A DNA stretch of 32,693 nt from Methyloprofundus sp. (GTDB lineage Bacteria > Pseudomonadota > Gammaproteobacteria > Methylococcales > Methylomonadaceae), in the NCBI GenBank assembly GCA_028599115.1, contig JAQRMR010000058.1:1-32693 (forward strand), written 5' to 3'. Positions 16,909 to 26,172 of the stretch are shown in pieces (the first letter of the stretch is position 1; each line of letters opens with the position of its first letter). The translations under genes and the position numbers were made by a program. The notes beneath the pieces were generated by a model. The model was not told the origin of the DNA, made no database searches, and saw only the letters and a list, made by a program, of their open reading frames with translations.

Positions 16909-16913
16909 ACACT
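16886..16913 (+). promoter_or_regulatory. Predicted sigma70-type promoter of pmoCAB
   Basis: A consensus -35 TTGACA (16886-16891), a 16-bp spacer and TACACT (16908-16913, 4/6 match to TATAAT) form the best promoter before pmoC. Transcription would start near 16920, giving a leader of about 105 nt. pmo promoters of other methanotrophs are also sigma70-like. Confidence 0.6.
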
Positions 16914-16934
16914 TACTCGGCATATCAAATGGAA

Positions 16935-16958
16935 ATGATGTCATCATTATTTATGATG
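16935..16958. promoter_or_regulatory. Palindromic operator-like site in the pmo leader
   Basis: ATGATGTCATCAT (16935-16947) is a perfect 6+1+6 palindrome. Another ATGATG at 16953-16958 can also pair with the CATCAT half. It lies just after the predicted start of transcription, where a repressor site or leader RNA fold could act. No regulator is known to me for it. Confidence 0.4.
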
Positions 16959-16977
16959 TGACAGGATGTTAATAACG

Positions 16978-16998
16978 CTTTCAGCATTTTGTTGAAAG
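16978..16998 (+). promoter_or_regulatory. Hairpin in the pmoC leader
   Basis: CTTTCAGC (16978-16985) pairs with GTTGAAAG (16991-16998), with one G-U pair and an ATTTT loop. It stands 17 bp upstream of the strong AGGAGG ribosome binding site of pmoC. It could protect the 5' end of the mRNA. Confidence 0.45.
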
Positions 16999-17025
16999 GT
17001 TTAAATTTACTTTTAGGAGGTAATA

Positions 17026-17778
17026 ATGGCTGCTACTACTGATTCAGTGAAAGCTGATGCTTCAGAAGCCCCACTGCTAAATAAAGTTAACCTGTTCGCA
17101 GGTTTAATGCTTTACTTGGTATTCTACTCATTCATTCGTTGGTACGAAGGTATTTACGGATGGTCTGCAGGTTTAGATTCATTCGCACCTGAGTTCGAAA
17201 CATATTGGATGAATATGTTATACATCGAGCTTGTTGCTGAAGTATTTATCGCTTCTAGTTTATGGGGATGGCTTTGGAAAACTCGTGATCGTAATGTTAT
17301 GTCTATCACACCTCGTGAAGAGCTAAGAAGACATTTTCATCACTGGGTTTGGTTAGTCATGTACGGTTGGGCTATTTACTGGGGTGCTTCATACTTCACT
17401 GAGCAAGATGGTACTTGGCATCAGACTATCGTTCGTGATACTGATTTCACGCCAAGTCACATCATTGAGTTCTACTTATCATACCCAATTTACATCATTA
17501 CTGGTGTAGCTTCATTCCTATATGCTAAGACTAGACTTCCTGCTTATTCGGAAGGTCTATCACTTATGTATTTAGTGTCTGTGTTGGGTCCATTCATGAT
17601 TCTACCAAACGTAGGCCTTAACGAATGGGGTCACACTTTTTGGTTCATGGAAGAGTTATTCGTAGCTCCTCTTCATTACGGTTTTGTATTCTTCGGGTGG
17701 GCAGCTCTTGCTGTATTAGGTGTTGTGAACACTGAAGTTGATGCTTTAACTAAACTACTTAAAAAAGACCTAGCTTAA
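17026..17778 (+). CDS. pmoC: Particulate methane monooxygenase subunit C
   Basis: PmoC is a multi-spanning subunit of the intracytoplasmic-membrane enzyme that oxidises methane to methanol. In the 250-residue protein the copper ligands known from Methylococcus capsulatus (numbering there 28 higher) are all present: D128, H132 and H145 for the CuC site, and N199, H203 and H217 for the CuD site. These lie in DGTWHQ, TPSHIIEFY, LNEWGH and APLHYG. The protein starts after a perfect TAGGAGGT ribosome binding site. Compared with flanking genes, codon use shifts to TTC, TAC, AAC and CGT, as expected for very high expression. The order pmoC-pmoA-pmoB is canonical. Confidence 0.98.
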   Translation: MAATTDSVKADASEAPLLNKVNLFAGLMLYLVFYSFIRWYEGIYGWSAGLDSFAPEFETYWMNMLYIELVAEVFIASSLWGWLWKTRDRNVMSITPREELRRHFHHWVWLVMYGWAIYWGASYFTEQDGTWHQTIVRDTDFTPSHIIEFYLSYPIYIITGVASFLYAKTRLPAYSEGLSLMYLVSVLGPFMILPNVGLNEWGHTFWFMEELFVAPLHYGFVFFGWAALAVLGVVNTEVDALTKLLKKDLA

Positions 17779-17818
17779 TATTTAAAAAAAGCAAGTTTTA
17801 AAATAGTAGTAAGAACTT

Positions 17819-17874
17819 GTTATCTCCTTATCTTTCCGCTCCGTTTGGGGCGGAAAGATAAATAGAGAGATAAC
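17819..17874 (+). promoter_or_regulatory. Very stable hairpin between pmoC and pmoA
   Basis: The inner stem TATCTTTCCGCTCC (17829-17842) pairs with 17847-17860 around GTTT (one T-G pair). An outer GTTATCTC (17819-17826) pairs with GAGATAAC (17867-17874). About 23 bp are paired in total. It begins 41 bp after the pmoC stop. No T tract follows, which argues for an RNA processing or stability element rather than full termination. Confidence 0.85.
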
Positions 17875-17907
17875 GATAATAATAAAAATTTTTTTGGAGG
17901 TAAGCGA

Positions 17908-18657
17908 ATGAGTGCATCTCAATCAGCTGTACGTTCACGTGCTGAAGCGGTTCAAGTTTCACGTACGTTAGACTGGATGATTCTCTTTACATTATTCACT
18001 GTTATACTTGGTGGATATCATATTCACTACATGTTAACTGGTGGTGACTGGGATTTCTGGGCAGATTGGAAAGATAGACGTTTATGGGTAACTGTAGCGC
18101 CAATCGTATCAATCACTTTCCCTGCTGCTGTTCAAGCATGTTTGTGGTACCGTTACCGTCTTCCTTTTGGAGCGGTAGTTTGTGTTCTTGCTCTTATGAT
18201 CGGTGAGTGGATTAACAGATACTTAAACTTCTGGGGATGGACGTACTTCCCAGTAAACTTCTGTTTCCCATCTAACCTAGTTCCTGGTGCGATTCTTCTT
18301 GATGTTGTACTAATGCTTTCTGGCAGCTTTGTATTAACAGCTGTTCTTGGTGGTATGGCTTGGGGATTAGTTTTCTACCCAGGTAACTGGCCAATTATTG
18401 CTCCTTTACATGTACCTGTTGAATATAACGGTATGATGTTCACATTAGCTGATTTACAAGGCTACCATTACGTACGTACTGGTACTCCTGAGTACATCAG
18501 AATGGTTGAAAAAGGAACATTAAGATCTTTCGGTAAAGATGTTGCTCCAGTATCAGCATTCTTCTCGGCTTTCGTTTCAGTTATCATTTACTTCTTATGG
18601 CATTTCTTTGGAAGATGGTTTTCAAAAACTGACTTCATTGATGGCGAAGGCGTATAA
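17908..18657 (+). CDS. pmoA: Particulate methane monooxygenase subunit A
   Basis: PmoA is the membrane subunit most used as the methanotroph marker gene. The 249 residues show the family segments GGDWDFWADWKDRRLW (site of the common A189-type primer, DNA 18040-18058), GEWINRYLNFWGWTYFPVNF and GNWPIIAPLHVPVEYNG. It also has the LRSFGKDVAPVSAF segment used by the mb661-type primer. GGAGGT lies eight bases before the ATG. The sequence reads as true PmoA of a type I methanotroph rather than AmoA, judged by family resemblance; placing it in a genus needs a tree. Strong codon bias matches pmoC and pmoB. Confidence 0.98.
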   Translation: MSASQSAVRSRAEAVQVSRTLDWMILFTLFTVILGGYHIHYMLTGGDWDFWADWKDRRLWVTVAPIVSITFPAAVQACLWYRYRLPFGAVVCVLALMIGEWINRYLNFWGWTYFPVNFCFPSNLVPGAILLDVVLMLSGSFVLTAVLGGMAWGLVFYPGNWPIIAPLHVPVEYNGMMFTLADLQGYHYVRTGTPEYIRMVEKGTLRSFGKDVAPVSAFFSAFVSVIIYFLWHFFGRWFSKTDFIDGEGV

Positions 18658-18739
18658 ATAATAGTTTAGAAACATTATGTTTTTTATCTATTATTAATAA
18701 TAATAACGAAAATAAATTTCTCTAGTTTGGAGGAGATAT

Positions 18740-19984
18740 ATGAAAACAATTAAAGACAAAATAGCTAAGCTATCATTTGTCGCATTGCTATTGGCTGTAA
18801 CATCTGCGATGTTCTACACGCCTGCAGCATCTGCACATGGTGAAAAGTCTCAAGCAGCATTCATGCGTATGCGTACTATTCATTGGTTTGATCTTGATTG
18901 GTCAAAAGATGAAGTAGCTGTCAATGAGCAAATAACTATTTCTGGTAAATTCCACGTTTTCGCTGGATGGCCTGAAACTGTTGATAAGCCTGAAGTATCT
19001 TTCTTGAACATTGGTATTCCAGGGCCTGTATTTATTCGTCAAGGTTCTTGGATCGGTGGTCAATTAGTTCCACGTTCTGTAACACTAGAACTAGGTGATA
19101 CTTACGAATTCAAAGTTCTTCTAAAAGCACGTCGTCCAGGTGACTGGCACGTACATACTATGATGAACGTTGAAGGTGGTGGTCCAATTATTGGTCCAGG
19201 TAAGTGGGTAACTGTTACTGGTACAATGGGCGATTTCGTTAACCCATTAACTACTTTAACTGGAACTACTCTAGATTTAGAAGATTATGGGCTAGCTAAC
19301 ATATACTTTTGGCATGCTCTATGGATGTCAATTGGTGCTGCATGGATGCTATTTTGGATGAAACGTCCAATGTTTATTCCTCGTCATATCGCAGTTTCTG
19401 GTGGGAAAGCTGATACTTTAATCAGTGCTACTGACAAGAAAGTTGCAATGGGTTTTGCTGCTGGTACTTTAGGTTTACTTATGTTCTCTCTAGGAGCAAC
19501 TAACGAAGAGTACCCAATCACTACTCCATTACAAGCGGGTTTGATGCGTGGAATCATGCCAATTGAAATGCCTGAAAGTACTGTTTCTGTGAAAGTTGAA
19601 GATGCTACATACCGTGTACCTGGTCGTGCTATGCAAATGACACTTACAATCACAAACAATGGTGATTCTGCTATTCGTTTAGGCGAGTTCAACACAGCTT
19701 CTGTTCGTTTCTTAGATGCTGATGTTACTGAAGATGAATCAGGTTACCCTGATGACCTTCTAGCTGAAGAAGGTTTAACTCAATCTGATAATAGCCCTAT
19801 CGCTCCTGGCGAGTCTAAGACTATTGAAGTGACAGCTTCTGATGCAGCTTGGGAAGTTTATCGTTTAGCTGATTTAATCTACGATCCAGATAGTCGTTTT
19901 GCTGGTTTACTATTCTTCTTCGACGAAGATGGTAACCGTCAAATGACTATGGTAGATGCTCCATTAATTCCTTCTTTCATCTAA
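18740..19984 (+). CDS. pmoB: Particulate methane monooxygenase subunit B
   Basis: PmoB has two periplasmic cupredoxin domains joined by two membrane helices. In this 414-residue protein the signal peptide (about 1-32) would be cut so that H33 becomes the amino terminus. The copper ligands fall at the same numbers as in M. capsulatus: H33, H137 and H139 (GDWHVHT) for the CuB site, and H48 and H72 for the bis-His site. Membrane helices lie at about 187-206 and 233-252, and the second cupredoxin follows. GGAGGAG precedes the ATG. The gene ends the operon and is followed by a palindrome and a clear terminator. Confidence 0.98.
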   Translation: MKTIKDKIAKLSFVALLLAVTSAMFYTPAASAHGEKSQAAFMRMRTIHWFDLDWSKDEVAVNEQITISGKFHVFAGWPETVDKPEVSFLNIGIPGPVFIRQGSWIGGQLVPRSVTLELGDTYEFKVLLKARRPGDWHVHTMMNVEGGGPIIGPGKWVTVTGTMGDFVNPLTTLTGTTLDLEDYGLANIYFWHALWMSIGAAWMLFWMKRPMFIPRHIAVSGGKADTLISATDKKVAMGFAAGTLGLLMFSLGATNEEYPITTPLQAGLMRGIMPIEMPESTVSVKVEDATYRVPGRAMQMTLTITNNGDSAIRLGEFNTASVRFLDADVTEDESGYPDDLLAEEGLTQSDNSPIAPGESKTIEVTASDAAWEVYRLADLIYDPDSRFAGLLFFFDEDGNRQMTMVDAPLIPSFI

Positions 19985-20292
19985 TGATTGAATACTTAGT
20001 CTGACTAAGTAGGAATTAAATAGCGTTAAAACCTCTGTTACGAAAGTAGCAGGGGTTTTTTTTTGCGTAAAATAAATGGAAAAAATAGGGGGGGGATGAA
20101 ATATCTAAAATGGGTGTATGTAGCTTTGTTCGAAGATAGTTGGGCGTTGTAATGGTGTAAAAGGAATAAATGGTTTTGAAATAAATAAGAAAGATTAAAT
20201 TAGGTATAACACTGTTTTGTATGTATTTAACATGAAGAAACAGGATATAATTGCAATAATGTTTAATATAAATACACACGTAAGGTAGAAGG
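19985..20292. other. Intergenic region between pmoB and secA
   Basis: The region holds a palindrome TACTTAGT/ACTAAGTA (19993-20011) of unknown role, the pmo terminator (20028-20064), a G7 tract near 20090 and AT-rich DNA. A perfect TATAAT at 20246-20251 is a plausible -10 for secA, but no good -35 is at the usual distance. I saw no supported gene. Confidence 0.55.
20028..20064 (+). terminator. Rho-independent terminator of pmoCAB
   Basis: AAACCTCTGTTAC (20028-20040/41) pairs with GTAGCAGGGGTTT around a GAAA tetraloop, with one G-U pair and one mismatch. A run of nine T follows. It lies 44 bp after the pmoB stop. Confidence 0.9.
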
Positions 20293-23037
20293 ATGCTAGG
20301 TAAGCTTGCTAAATTTGTTGTTGGTAGTCGAAATGATCGCTTGGTTAAGAAAAAACGAAAACTTGTGCGTTTGGTTAATAAGCTTTCAGATGAGTATGAG
20401 CAGCTAAGTGATCCGGCATTACAGGCTAAGACGCAAGAGTTTAAGTCGCGCTTAGCAGAGGGGGAAGAGTTGAATAATTTACTACCAGAAGCCTTCGCTA
20501 CAGTTAGAGAAGCATCTTCACGTGTTTATAATATGCGCCATTTTGATGTGCAATTAATTGGTGGAATGGTCTTAAATGACGGCAAGATTGCAGAAATGAA
20601 AACAGGGGAAGGAAAAACCCTGATGGCAACATTAGCTGCATATTTGAACGCGCTCGCAGGAAAAGGTGTTCATGTTGTTACAGTAAATGACTACTTAGCA
20701 GCTAGAGATTCAGAATGGATGGGTCAGCTATATGGCTTCTTAGGGTTGTCTACAGGTGTGATTGTTAGTGGTCTAAGTCATACAGAGCGTAAGGAGGCTT
20801 ATGCGGCGGATATTACCTATGGAACGAATAATGAGTTCGGCTTTGATTACTTACGCGATAATATGGCGTTTAGTTTGGATCAAAAAGTCCAGCGTGAATT
20901 ACAATTTGCTATCGTCGATGAAGTTGACTCTATTCTAATTGATGAAGCAAGAACACCGCTCATTATTTCAGGACCTGTTGAAGATAGTATTGAAACATAC
21001 CAGAAAACGAATGAAATAGTTCCTTTTTTAACTAAAGTTGAAAGACAAGAAGGTGAAAAGGAAGGTGAAGAGCAAGGCCCAGGTGATTTTACGGTTGATG
21101 AAAAATCTAGACAGTTACATTTAACTGAAGCAGGGCATGAAAGTGTTGAAGGTTTATTAGTTAAACACGGGCTATTAGATGAAGGAAGCAGTTTATATGC
21201 GCCTGAAAATATAAGGTTGATGCATTATTTAAATGCATCACTACGGGCACATGTTTTATTTCAACGAGATGTTGACTACATTGTGCAAGGCAATGAGGTT
21301 ATTATTGTTGATGAGTTTACTGGGCGGATTATGCCAGGTAGGCGTTGGTCGGAAGGCTTGCATCAAGCGATGGAAGCAAAAGAAGGGACTAAAATACAAA
21401 GTGAAAATCAAACCTTAGCGTCTATTACCTTTCAGAATTATTTCCGCTTATATAATAAGTTGTCTGGTATGACGGGGACTGCGGATACTGAAGCTTTTGA
21501 GTTAAATAAAATTTATGGACTGGAAGTGGTTGTTATTCCAACTCATAGAAAACTAAGCCGTAAAGATAAGGGTGATTTGATTTATTTAACGGCGAAAGAA
21601 AAGTATCTAGCCATTACTGAAGATATTAAAGACTGTGTGAAAAGAGGGCAGCCTGTCCTCGTTGGAACAACTTCAGTGGAAAACTCAGAAATTATTTCAA
21701 ATATACTGATGCAAGCGAATATTACGCATGAAGTATTAAACGCTAAACAGCATGAACGCGAAGCACTCATTATTGAACAAGCCGGTATGCCAAAAGCCGT
21801 TACTATTGCAACCAATATGGCAGGACGTGGAACGGATATTGTCTTAGGTGGAAATGTTGATGCCGAGATTGATCGCCAAGGTGAAGAAGTTACCGAAGCA
21901 GAAATAGATAAATTACGAGGGCAATGGTTAGATCGACATGAGCAAGTCTTAGCGAGTGGTGGCTTACATGTTATTGGTTCTGAGAGGCATGAATCAAGGC
22001 GGATTGATAATCAGTTAAGAGGGCGCTCCGGTAGACAAGGGGATGCTGGATCAACACGATTTTATTTATCATTGCAAGATGATTTGATGCGTATTTTTGC
22101 ATCTGACCGTGTTTCGGGTTTGATGAAAAAATTAGGTATGGAAGAGGGCGAGGCAATTGAGCACCCGTGGGTTACTCGATCAATTGAAAATGCACAGAAA
22201 AAAGTTGAAGGTCGTAACTTTGATGTGCGCAAAGAAATATTAGCCTACGATGATGTTGCTAATGATCAGCGTAAAGTAATTTATCAGCAGCGTGATGAAT
22301 TAATGGCCTCTGATGATATCAGCGAAATTATTACGGCGATTAGAGCCGATGTTATTAATGATGTTATTACTAAATATATTCCTGCTAAAACAATGGAAGA
22401 GCAGTGGGATATTTCAGGTTTAGAAGAGCATTTACAGGATGAGTTTGAGGCCGATATTCCAATTGCAAAAATGCTTGAAGAAGATGGGGCATTGCACGAA
22501 GAGTCTTTGCGGACTGCAATTATTGACTTAATTAGTGTGGCATACAAAGAGAAAGAGCAAGAAATTACATCAGATGTAATGCGACATTTTGAAAAATCAG
22601 TTATGTTGCAGGTTCTTGATAATAGCTGGAAAGAACATTTAGCTGCGATGGATAATCTACGCCAAGGCATACACTTTAGAGGTTATGCTCAAAAAGATCC
22701 AAAGCAAGAATATAAGCGAGAGGGTTTTGATATGTTCACTGCCCTGCTAGACCAAATGAAATATGAAGTGATTGGTATTCTTTCTAAAGTCCAGGTTTCA
22801 ACTGAAAATGCAGATGAAATTGATGAAGAGCGACAAGTTGAGCAAGAAATGCACTTCGAACATGCCGATGCGGAAAGTGCTTTATCTGAGGCAGGTGCTG
22901 AAGAGTTGGAAAATATTGATGAAAATACACCAGAATTGGAAACCCCTTTTGTTAGGGAAGATAAAAAAGTAGGACGTAATGAGCCTTGTCCTTGTGGGTC
23001 AGGTAAGAAATACAAGCAGTGTCATGGAAAATTATGA
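20293..23037 (+). CDS. secA: Preprotein translocase ATPase SecA
   Basis: SecA drives protein export through SecYEG. The 914-residue length is typical for gammaproteobacteria. Features: Walker A MKTGEGKT (102-109); DEAD-type Walker [16 protein letters not shown] from about 208; the preprotein cross-linking domain (about 225-370), with an acidic [12 protein letters not shown] insert; the second nucleotide-binding domain with [15 protein letters not shown] and [11 protein letters not shown]; and a C-terminal SecB/lipid-binding zinc motif with C899, C901, C910 and H911 after an acidic linker. AAGG lies eight bases before the ATG. It appears to be a single gene, following the pmo terminator. Confidence 0.97.
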   Translation: MLGKLAKFVVGSRNDRLVKKKRKLVRLVNKLSDEYEQLSDPALQAKTQEFKSRLAEGEELNNLLPEAFATVREASSRVYNMRHFDVQLIGGMVLNDGKIAEMKTGEGKTLMATLAAYLNALAGKGVHVVTVNDYLAARDSEWMGQLYGFLGLSTGVIVSGLSHTERKEAYAADITYGTNNEFGFDYLRDNMAFSLDQKVQRELQFAIVDEVDSILIDEARTPLIISGPVEDSIETYQKTNEIVPFLTKVERQEGEKEGEEQGPGDFTVDEKSRQLHLTEAGHESVEGLLVKHGLLDEGSSLYAPENIRLMHYLNASLRAHVLFQRDVDYIVQGNEVIIVDEFTGRIMPGRRWSEGLHQAMEAKEGTKIQSENQTLASITFQNYFRLYNKLSGMTGTADTEAFELNKIYGLEVVVIPTHRKLSRKDKGDLIYLTAKEKYLAITEDIKDCVKRGQPVLVGTTSVENSEIISNILMQANITHEVLNAKQHEREALIIEQAGMPKAVTIATNMAGRGTDIVLGGNVDAEIDRQGEEVTEAEIDKLRGQWLDRHEQVLASGGLHVIGSERHESRRIDNQLRGRSGRQGDAGSTRFYLSLQDDLMRIFASDRVSGLMKKLGMEEGEAIEHPWVTRSIENAQKKVEGRNFDVRKEILAYDDVANDQRKVIYQQRDELMASDDISEIITAIRADVINDVITKYIPAKTMEEQWDISGLEEHLQDEFEADIPIAKMLEEDGALHEESLRTAIIDLISVAYKEKEQEITSDVMRHFEKSVMLQVLDNSWKEHLAAMDNLRQGIHFRGYAQKDPKQEYKREGFDMFTALLDQMKYEVIGILSKVQVSTENADEIDEERQVEQEMHFEHADAESALSEAGAEELENIDENTPELETPFVREDKKVGRNEPCPCGSGKKYKQCHGKL

Positions 23038-23133
23038 TTAGCTAACTCATCAAAAATAGTACATTAATTATGTGATTGGATGATTTTACGGATCTGGTCA
23101 CCATTCTAATAGTAATAGTGGACGAATAACAAA

Positions 23134-25632
23134 ATGCCAAATAGAAACTTTACTAAAAGTACACCGATACCTTCAATTACCGAGGTACCTAAATTAGGTA
23201 GCAATAAAGCTGATTTCATTAATGATTTTAAGCGGTACTATAGTCATAGGTTAGGTAGAGATGAATATTGTCGTTCGCCCTATTATGCCTACGAGGCATT
23301 GTCACTTGTAGTTAGTGACCGTCTAGTAGAGCGCTGGAAAAAAACATATAACACCTATAGAGAGCAAGACTGTAAGAAAGCTTATTATTTATCGATGGAA
23401 TTTCTTATGGGGCGTACCTTAAGTAATGCCATGTTAAATCTTGGCATTACAAGTAATGTTGCCGAGGCAATGTACGAATTAGGTTTAGATATTGAAGAGT
23501 TAATTGATACAGAGCCAGATGCAGGTTTGGGTAATGGCGGTTTAGGACGTTTAGCAGCTTGTTTTATAGATAGTTGCGCAACATTGCAATTACCAGTAAT
23601 GGGCTATGGCCTACGGTATGAATATGGAATGTTCGCTCAAGACATTGTGAATGGTGAGCAAATTGAGCACCCTGACCATTGGCTAAAAAATGGTAATGTG
23701 TGGGAAATTGAGCGCCCTGAATATACGCAGCGTATTAAATTTGGTGGCAGGGTTGAGCGGTTTATTGATGCAGACGGTACGCAACGGAAATGTTGGGTCG
23801 ATACGAATGATGTTTTAGCGGTTCCTTATGATACACCTATTCCAGGGTATGAAAATGGTACGGTTAATACACTGCGTTTATGGAAATCTACCGCTACTGA
23901 AGAGTTTAATTTACAAGATTTTAATGCCGGTGATTACGCAGAAGCCGTTGCAGAAAAAAATACCGCTGAAAATATTAGTATGGTGCTATACCCCAATGAT
24001 GCCAATGAGAATGGTAAAGCATTACGTCTACAGCAACAGTATTTATTAGCTTCAGCTAGTTTACAAGATATTGTTGCTAACTGGGTTGAGCGACACGGAA
24101 CTGATTTTACACATTTTGCCGATAAAAACTGTTTTCAATTAAACGATACACATCCGAGTGTTTCTGTTGCAGAGTTAATGCGCTTATTGATCGATGAGCA
24201 GGGCTTGACTTGGGATGATGCGTGGGCAATTACTAAGAAAACGATGGCCTACACTAACCATACCTTGCTGCCAGAAGCACTAGAGAAATGGCCTGTTAGT
24301 TTATTTGAGCGCTTATTGCCTCGAGTGTTGGAAATTATTTTTGAAATCAATGCACAATTCCTTGCTGTAGTTTCTGCGCATTGGCCAGGTGATACTGAGC
24401 GCTTAGCACGAATGTCATTAATTGAAGAGGCTGGAGATAAGCAAGTAAGAATGGCTTACCTAGCCATAGTTGGTAGTTATTCCGTTAATGGTGTTGCTGA
24501 ACTACATTCGAAGTTATTACAAGATGGTTTATTTAATGACTTTTACCAGTTGTGGCCAGAAAAATTTAATAATAAAACTAATGGCGTGACACCACGTCGC
24601 TGGCTTGCCAGTTGCAACCCTGAGCTAGCGAGTTTTATTACCGAAACAATCGGTGATAAATGGGTGACTGATTTATCAGAATTAAAAAAACTAGAAGGGT
24701 TTATCGGTGATAAAAAATTCTGTAAAAAATGGCATGCTTTACAAAGTAATGCTAAGCAAGTTTTAGCCGATTATAGTAAAGAAGAATACGATATTGATTT
24801 AAATGTAAATGCTTTATTTGATATACAAGTGAAACGTTTTCATGAGTATAAAAGGCAGTTACTTAATGTTTTGCATGTCATTCACTTGTATGATCGAATT
24901 AAACGTGGTGATACTGAAAACTGGACTAATCGTTGTGTTTTAATTGGTGGCAAAGCGGCTCCTGGTTATTACATGGCAAAACGAATTATTAAATTAATTA
25001 ATAATATTTCAGAGGTACTACGTAAAGATCCGGAAGTGGGAGACAAATTAAGCTTAGTTTTCTTACCAAACTATCGTGTTTCTGCTATGGAGAAAATTTG
25101 TCCAGCCGCTGATTTGTCAGAACAAATTTCTACGGCGGGTAAAGAAGCATCCGGTACAGGTAATATGAAATTCATGATGAATGGTGCACTGACTATTGGT
25201 ACTTTGGACGGAGCAAATATAGAAATTAGAGAAGAAGTGGGTGAGGATAACTTTTTTCTATTTGGTTTAACTGAAGACGAAGTTGAATCTTTACGCCCAC
25301 ACTATAACCCATTAGAAATGATTGATCAGGACGATGATTTAAAGCGTGTTATAAAGCTCCTGGAGTGTGGACATTTTAACCAATTTGAACCGAGTATTTT
25401 TAATGATGTTATTAATTCAATTAAAAGCTCCGATGACCCGTGGATGACTATTGCAGATTTTCGTAGTTTTGTTGATATGCAACAACAAGTAGAAGTTGCA
25501 TACCAAGATACAGATCGCTGGACGCGTATGAGTATTATGAATACAGCGAATAGCGGAAAATTCTCAACAGATAGAACGATTCAAAATTATAGTGATGAAA
25601 TTTGGGGTTTAGAGCCGGTTACTATTAAATAA
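23134..25632 (+). CDS. glgP: Glycogen/maltodextrin phosphorylase
   Basis: This GT35 enzyme releases glucose 1-phosphate from glycogen or maltodextrin using phosphate. The 832-residue protein has GNGGLGRLAACFIDS near 131-145, NDTHPS near 340, VKRFHEYKRQ near 567 and the pyridoxal phosphate site EASGTGNMKFMMNG with lysine K679. Type I methanotrophs often store glycogen, so this is a likely mobilising enzyme; glucokinase lies in the same window. No strong ribosome binding site precedes the ATG (ACGAATAAC). The 96-bp gap from secA has no terminator. A bidirectional-looking terminator follows. Confidence 0.95.
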   Translation: MPNRNFTKSTPIPSITEVPKLGSNKADFINDFKRYYSHRLGRDEYCRSPYYAYEALSLVVSDRLVERWKKTYNTYREQDCKKAYYLSMEFLMGRTLSNAMLNLGITSNVAEAMYELGLDIEELIDTEPDAGLGNGGLGRLAACFIDSCATLQLPVMGYGLRYEYGMFAQDIVNGEQIEHPDHWLKNGNVWEIERPEYTQRIKFGGRVERFIDADGTQRKCWVDTNDVLAVPYDTPIPGYENGTVNTLRLWKSTATEEFNLQDFNAGDYAEAVAEKNTAENISMVLYPNDANENGKALRLQQQYLLASASLQDIVANWVERHGTDFTHFADKNCFQLNDTHPSVSVAELMRLLIDEQGLTWDDAWAITKKTMAYTNHTLLPEALEKWPVSLFERLLPRVLEIIFEINAQFLAVVSAHWPGDTERLARMSLIEEAGDKQVRMAYLAIVGSYSVNGVAELHSKLLQDGLFNDFYQLWPEKFNNKTNGVTPRRWLASCNPELASFITETIGDKWVTDLSELKKLEGFIGDKKFCKKWHALQSNAKQVLADYSKEEYDIDLNVNALFDIQVKRFHEYKRQLLNVLHVIHLYDRIKRGDTENWTNRCVLIGGKAAPGYYMAKRIIKLINNISEVLRKDPEVGDKLSLVFLPNYRVSAMEKICPAADLSEQISTAGKEASGTGNMKFMMNGALTIGTLDGANIEIREEVGEDNFFLFGLTEDEVESLRPHYNPLEMIDQDDDLKRVIKLLECGHFNQFEPSIFNDVINSIKSSDDPWMTIADFRSFVDMQQQVEVAYQDTDRWTRMSIMNTANSGKFSTDRTIQNYSDEIWGLEPVTIK

Positions 25633-25651
25633 GCTAACAAAGCTTAACGGT

Positions 25652-25682
25652 AAAAAAGGCTGCAAGTTATGCGGCCTTTTTT
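25652..25682. terminator. Bidirectional terminator between glgP and trmL
   Basis: AAAAAAGGCTGCA (25652-25664) pairs with TGCGGCCTTTTTT with one G-T pair and an AGTTA-like loop. A/T runs stand on both sides, so it can end transcription of glgP (plus) and of trmL (minus). It lies between their convergent stops. Confidence 0.88.
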
Positions 25683-25687
25683 ATGCC

Positions 25688-26152
25688 CTATTTTCCACCT
25701 AAAAAATCATGCTGTTTCCATGCTTCATAGCTAACAATCGCAACCGTATTAGATAAATTCATACTACGGTTATTTGCTTGCATTGGAATTCTTAACTGGT
25801 GCTCTGCAGGGATGGCTTTTTGAACATCACTAGGCAGTCCTGCTGTCTCAGAGCCAAACAATAAAATATCCCCTTCTTGATAACGCATCTCAGCATAGGA
25901 AGCGGTTCCTTTAGTCGTAATGGCCAATATTCGATGTTCCTTCATTGCTATTAAAAAGGCGGCATAATTTTTATGCTGAGTGATATTTGCTAAATCAAGG
26001 TAATCTAAGCCTGAGCGGCGCAAACTTTTTTCTTCTAAATTAAAGCCAAGAGGCTCAATTAAATGTAAGTGGCAGCCATTATTGGCAATAAGTCGAATGA
26101 TATTTCCTGTGTTTTGAGGAATTTTCGGTTCAAAAAGAGCGATATTAAACAT
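25688..26152 (-). CDS. trmL: tRNA (cytidine/uridine-34 2'-O)-methyltransferase TrmL
   Basis: TrmL methylates the ribose of the wobble nucleotide of leucine tRNAs using S-adenosylmethionine. The 154-residue length is that of the single-domain SPOUT enzymes. Motifs: the N-terminal [15 protein letters not shown] (7-21), [11 protein letters not shown] (96-106) and the C-terminal [18 protein letters not shown], which forms the trefoil-knot cofactor site. It is the downstream gene of a two-gene minus-strand unit with the glycosyltransferase, 20 bp apart. Confidence 0.93.
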   Translation of the reverse strand: MFNIALFEPKIPQNTGNIIRLIANNGCHLHLIEPLGFNLEEKSLRRSGLDYLDLANITQHKNYAAFLIAMKEHRILAITTKGTASYAEMRYQEGDILLFGSETAGLPSDVQKAIPAEHQLRIPMQANNRSMNLSNTVAIVSYEAWKQHDFLGGK

Positions 26153-26172
26153 AATTGTGGAAGATTTATCGG

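Larger units (their letters stand above)
16674..17025. other. pmo regulatory region and leader
   Basis: This gap between the unknown gene and pmoC holds a 23-bp direct repeat with promoter-like elements (16852-16908), the predicted pmo promoter (16886-16913), a palindromic operator-like cluster (16935-16958) and a leader hairpin (16978-16998). Upstream, TTGACT (16822-16827) and a perfect TATAAT (16832-16837) are only 4 bp apart, so they do not form one promoter. I saw no ORF. Confidence 0.6.

Noticed and set aside
20016-20279. An 87-codon minus-strand frame between pmoB and secA
   Set aside because: It overlaps the pmo terminator and its translation is rich in Ile, Tyr, Phe and Lys, as AT-rich noncoding DNA gives. 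No ribosome binding site or domain is visible.
16674-20292. pmoCAB as a recently acquired genomic island
   Set aside because: Codon use differs from neighbours, but in the direction expected for very high expression. There are no integrase, tRNA, insertion sequence or flanking repeats.
22284-23015. Long minus-strand open frames within secA
   Set aside because: They are antisense shadows of a fully conserved secA and encode Ser-rich sequence without domains.
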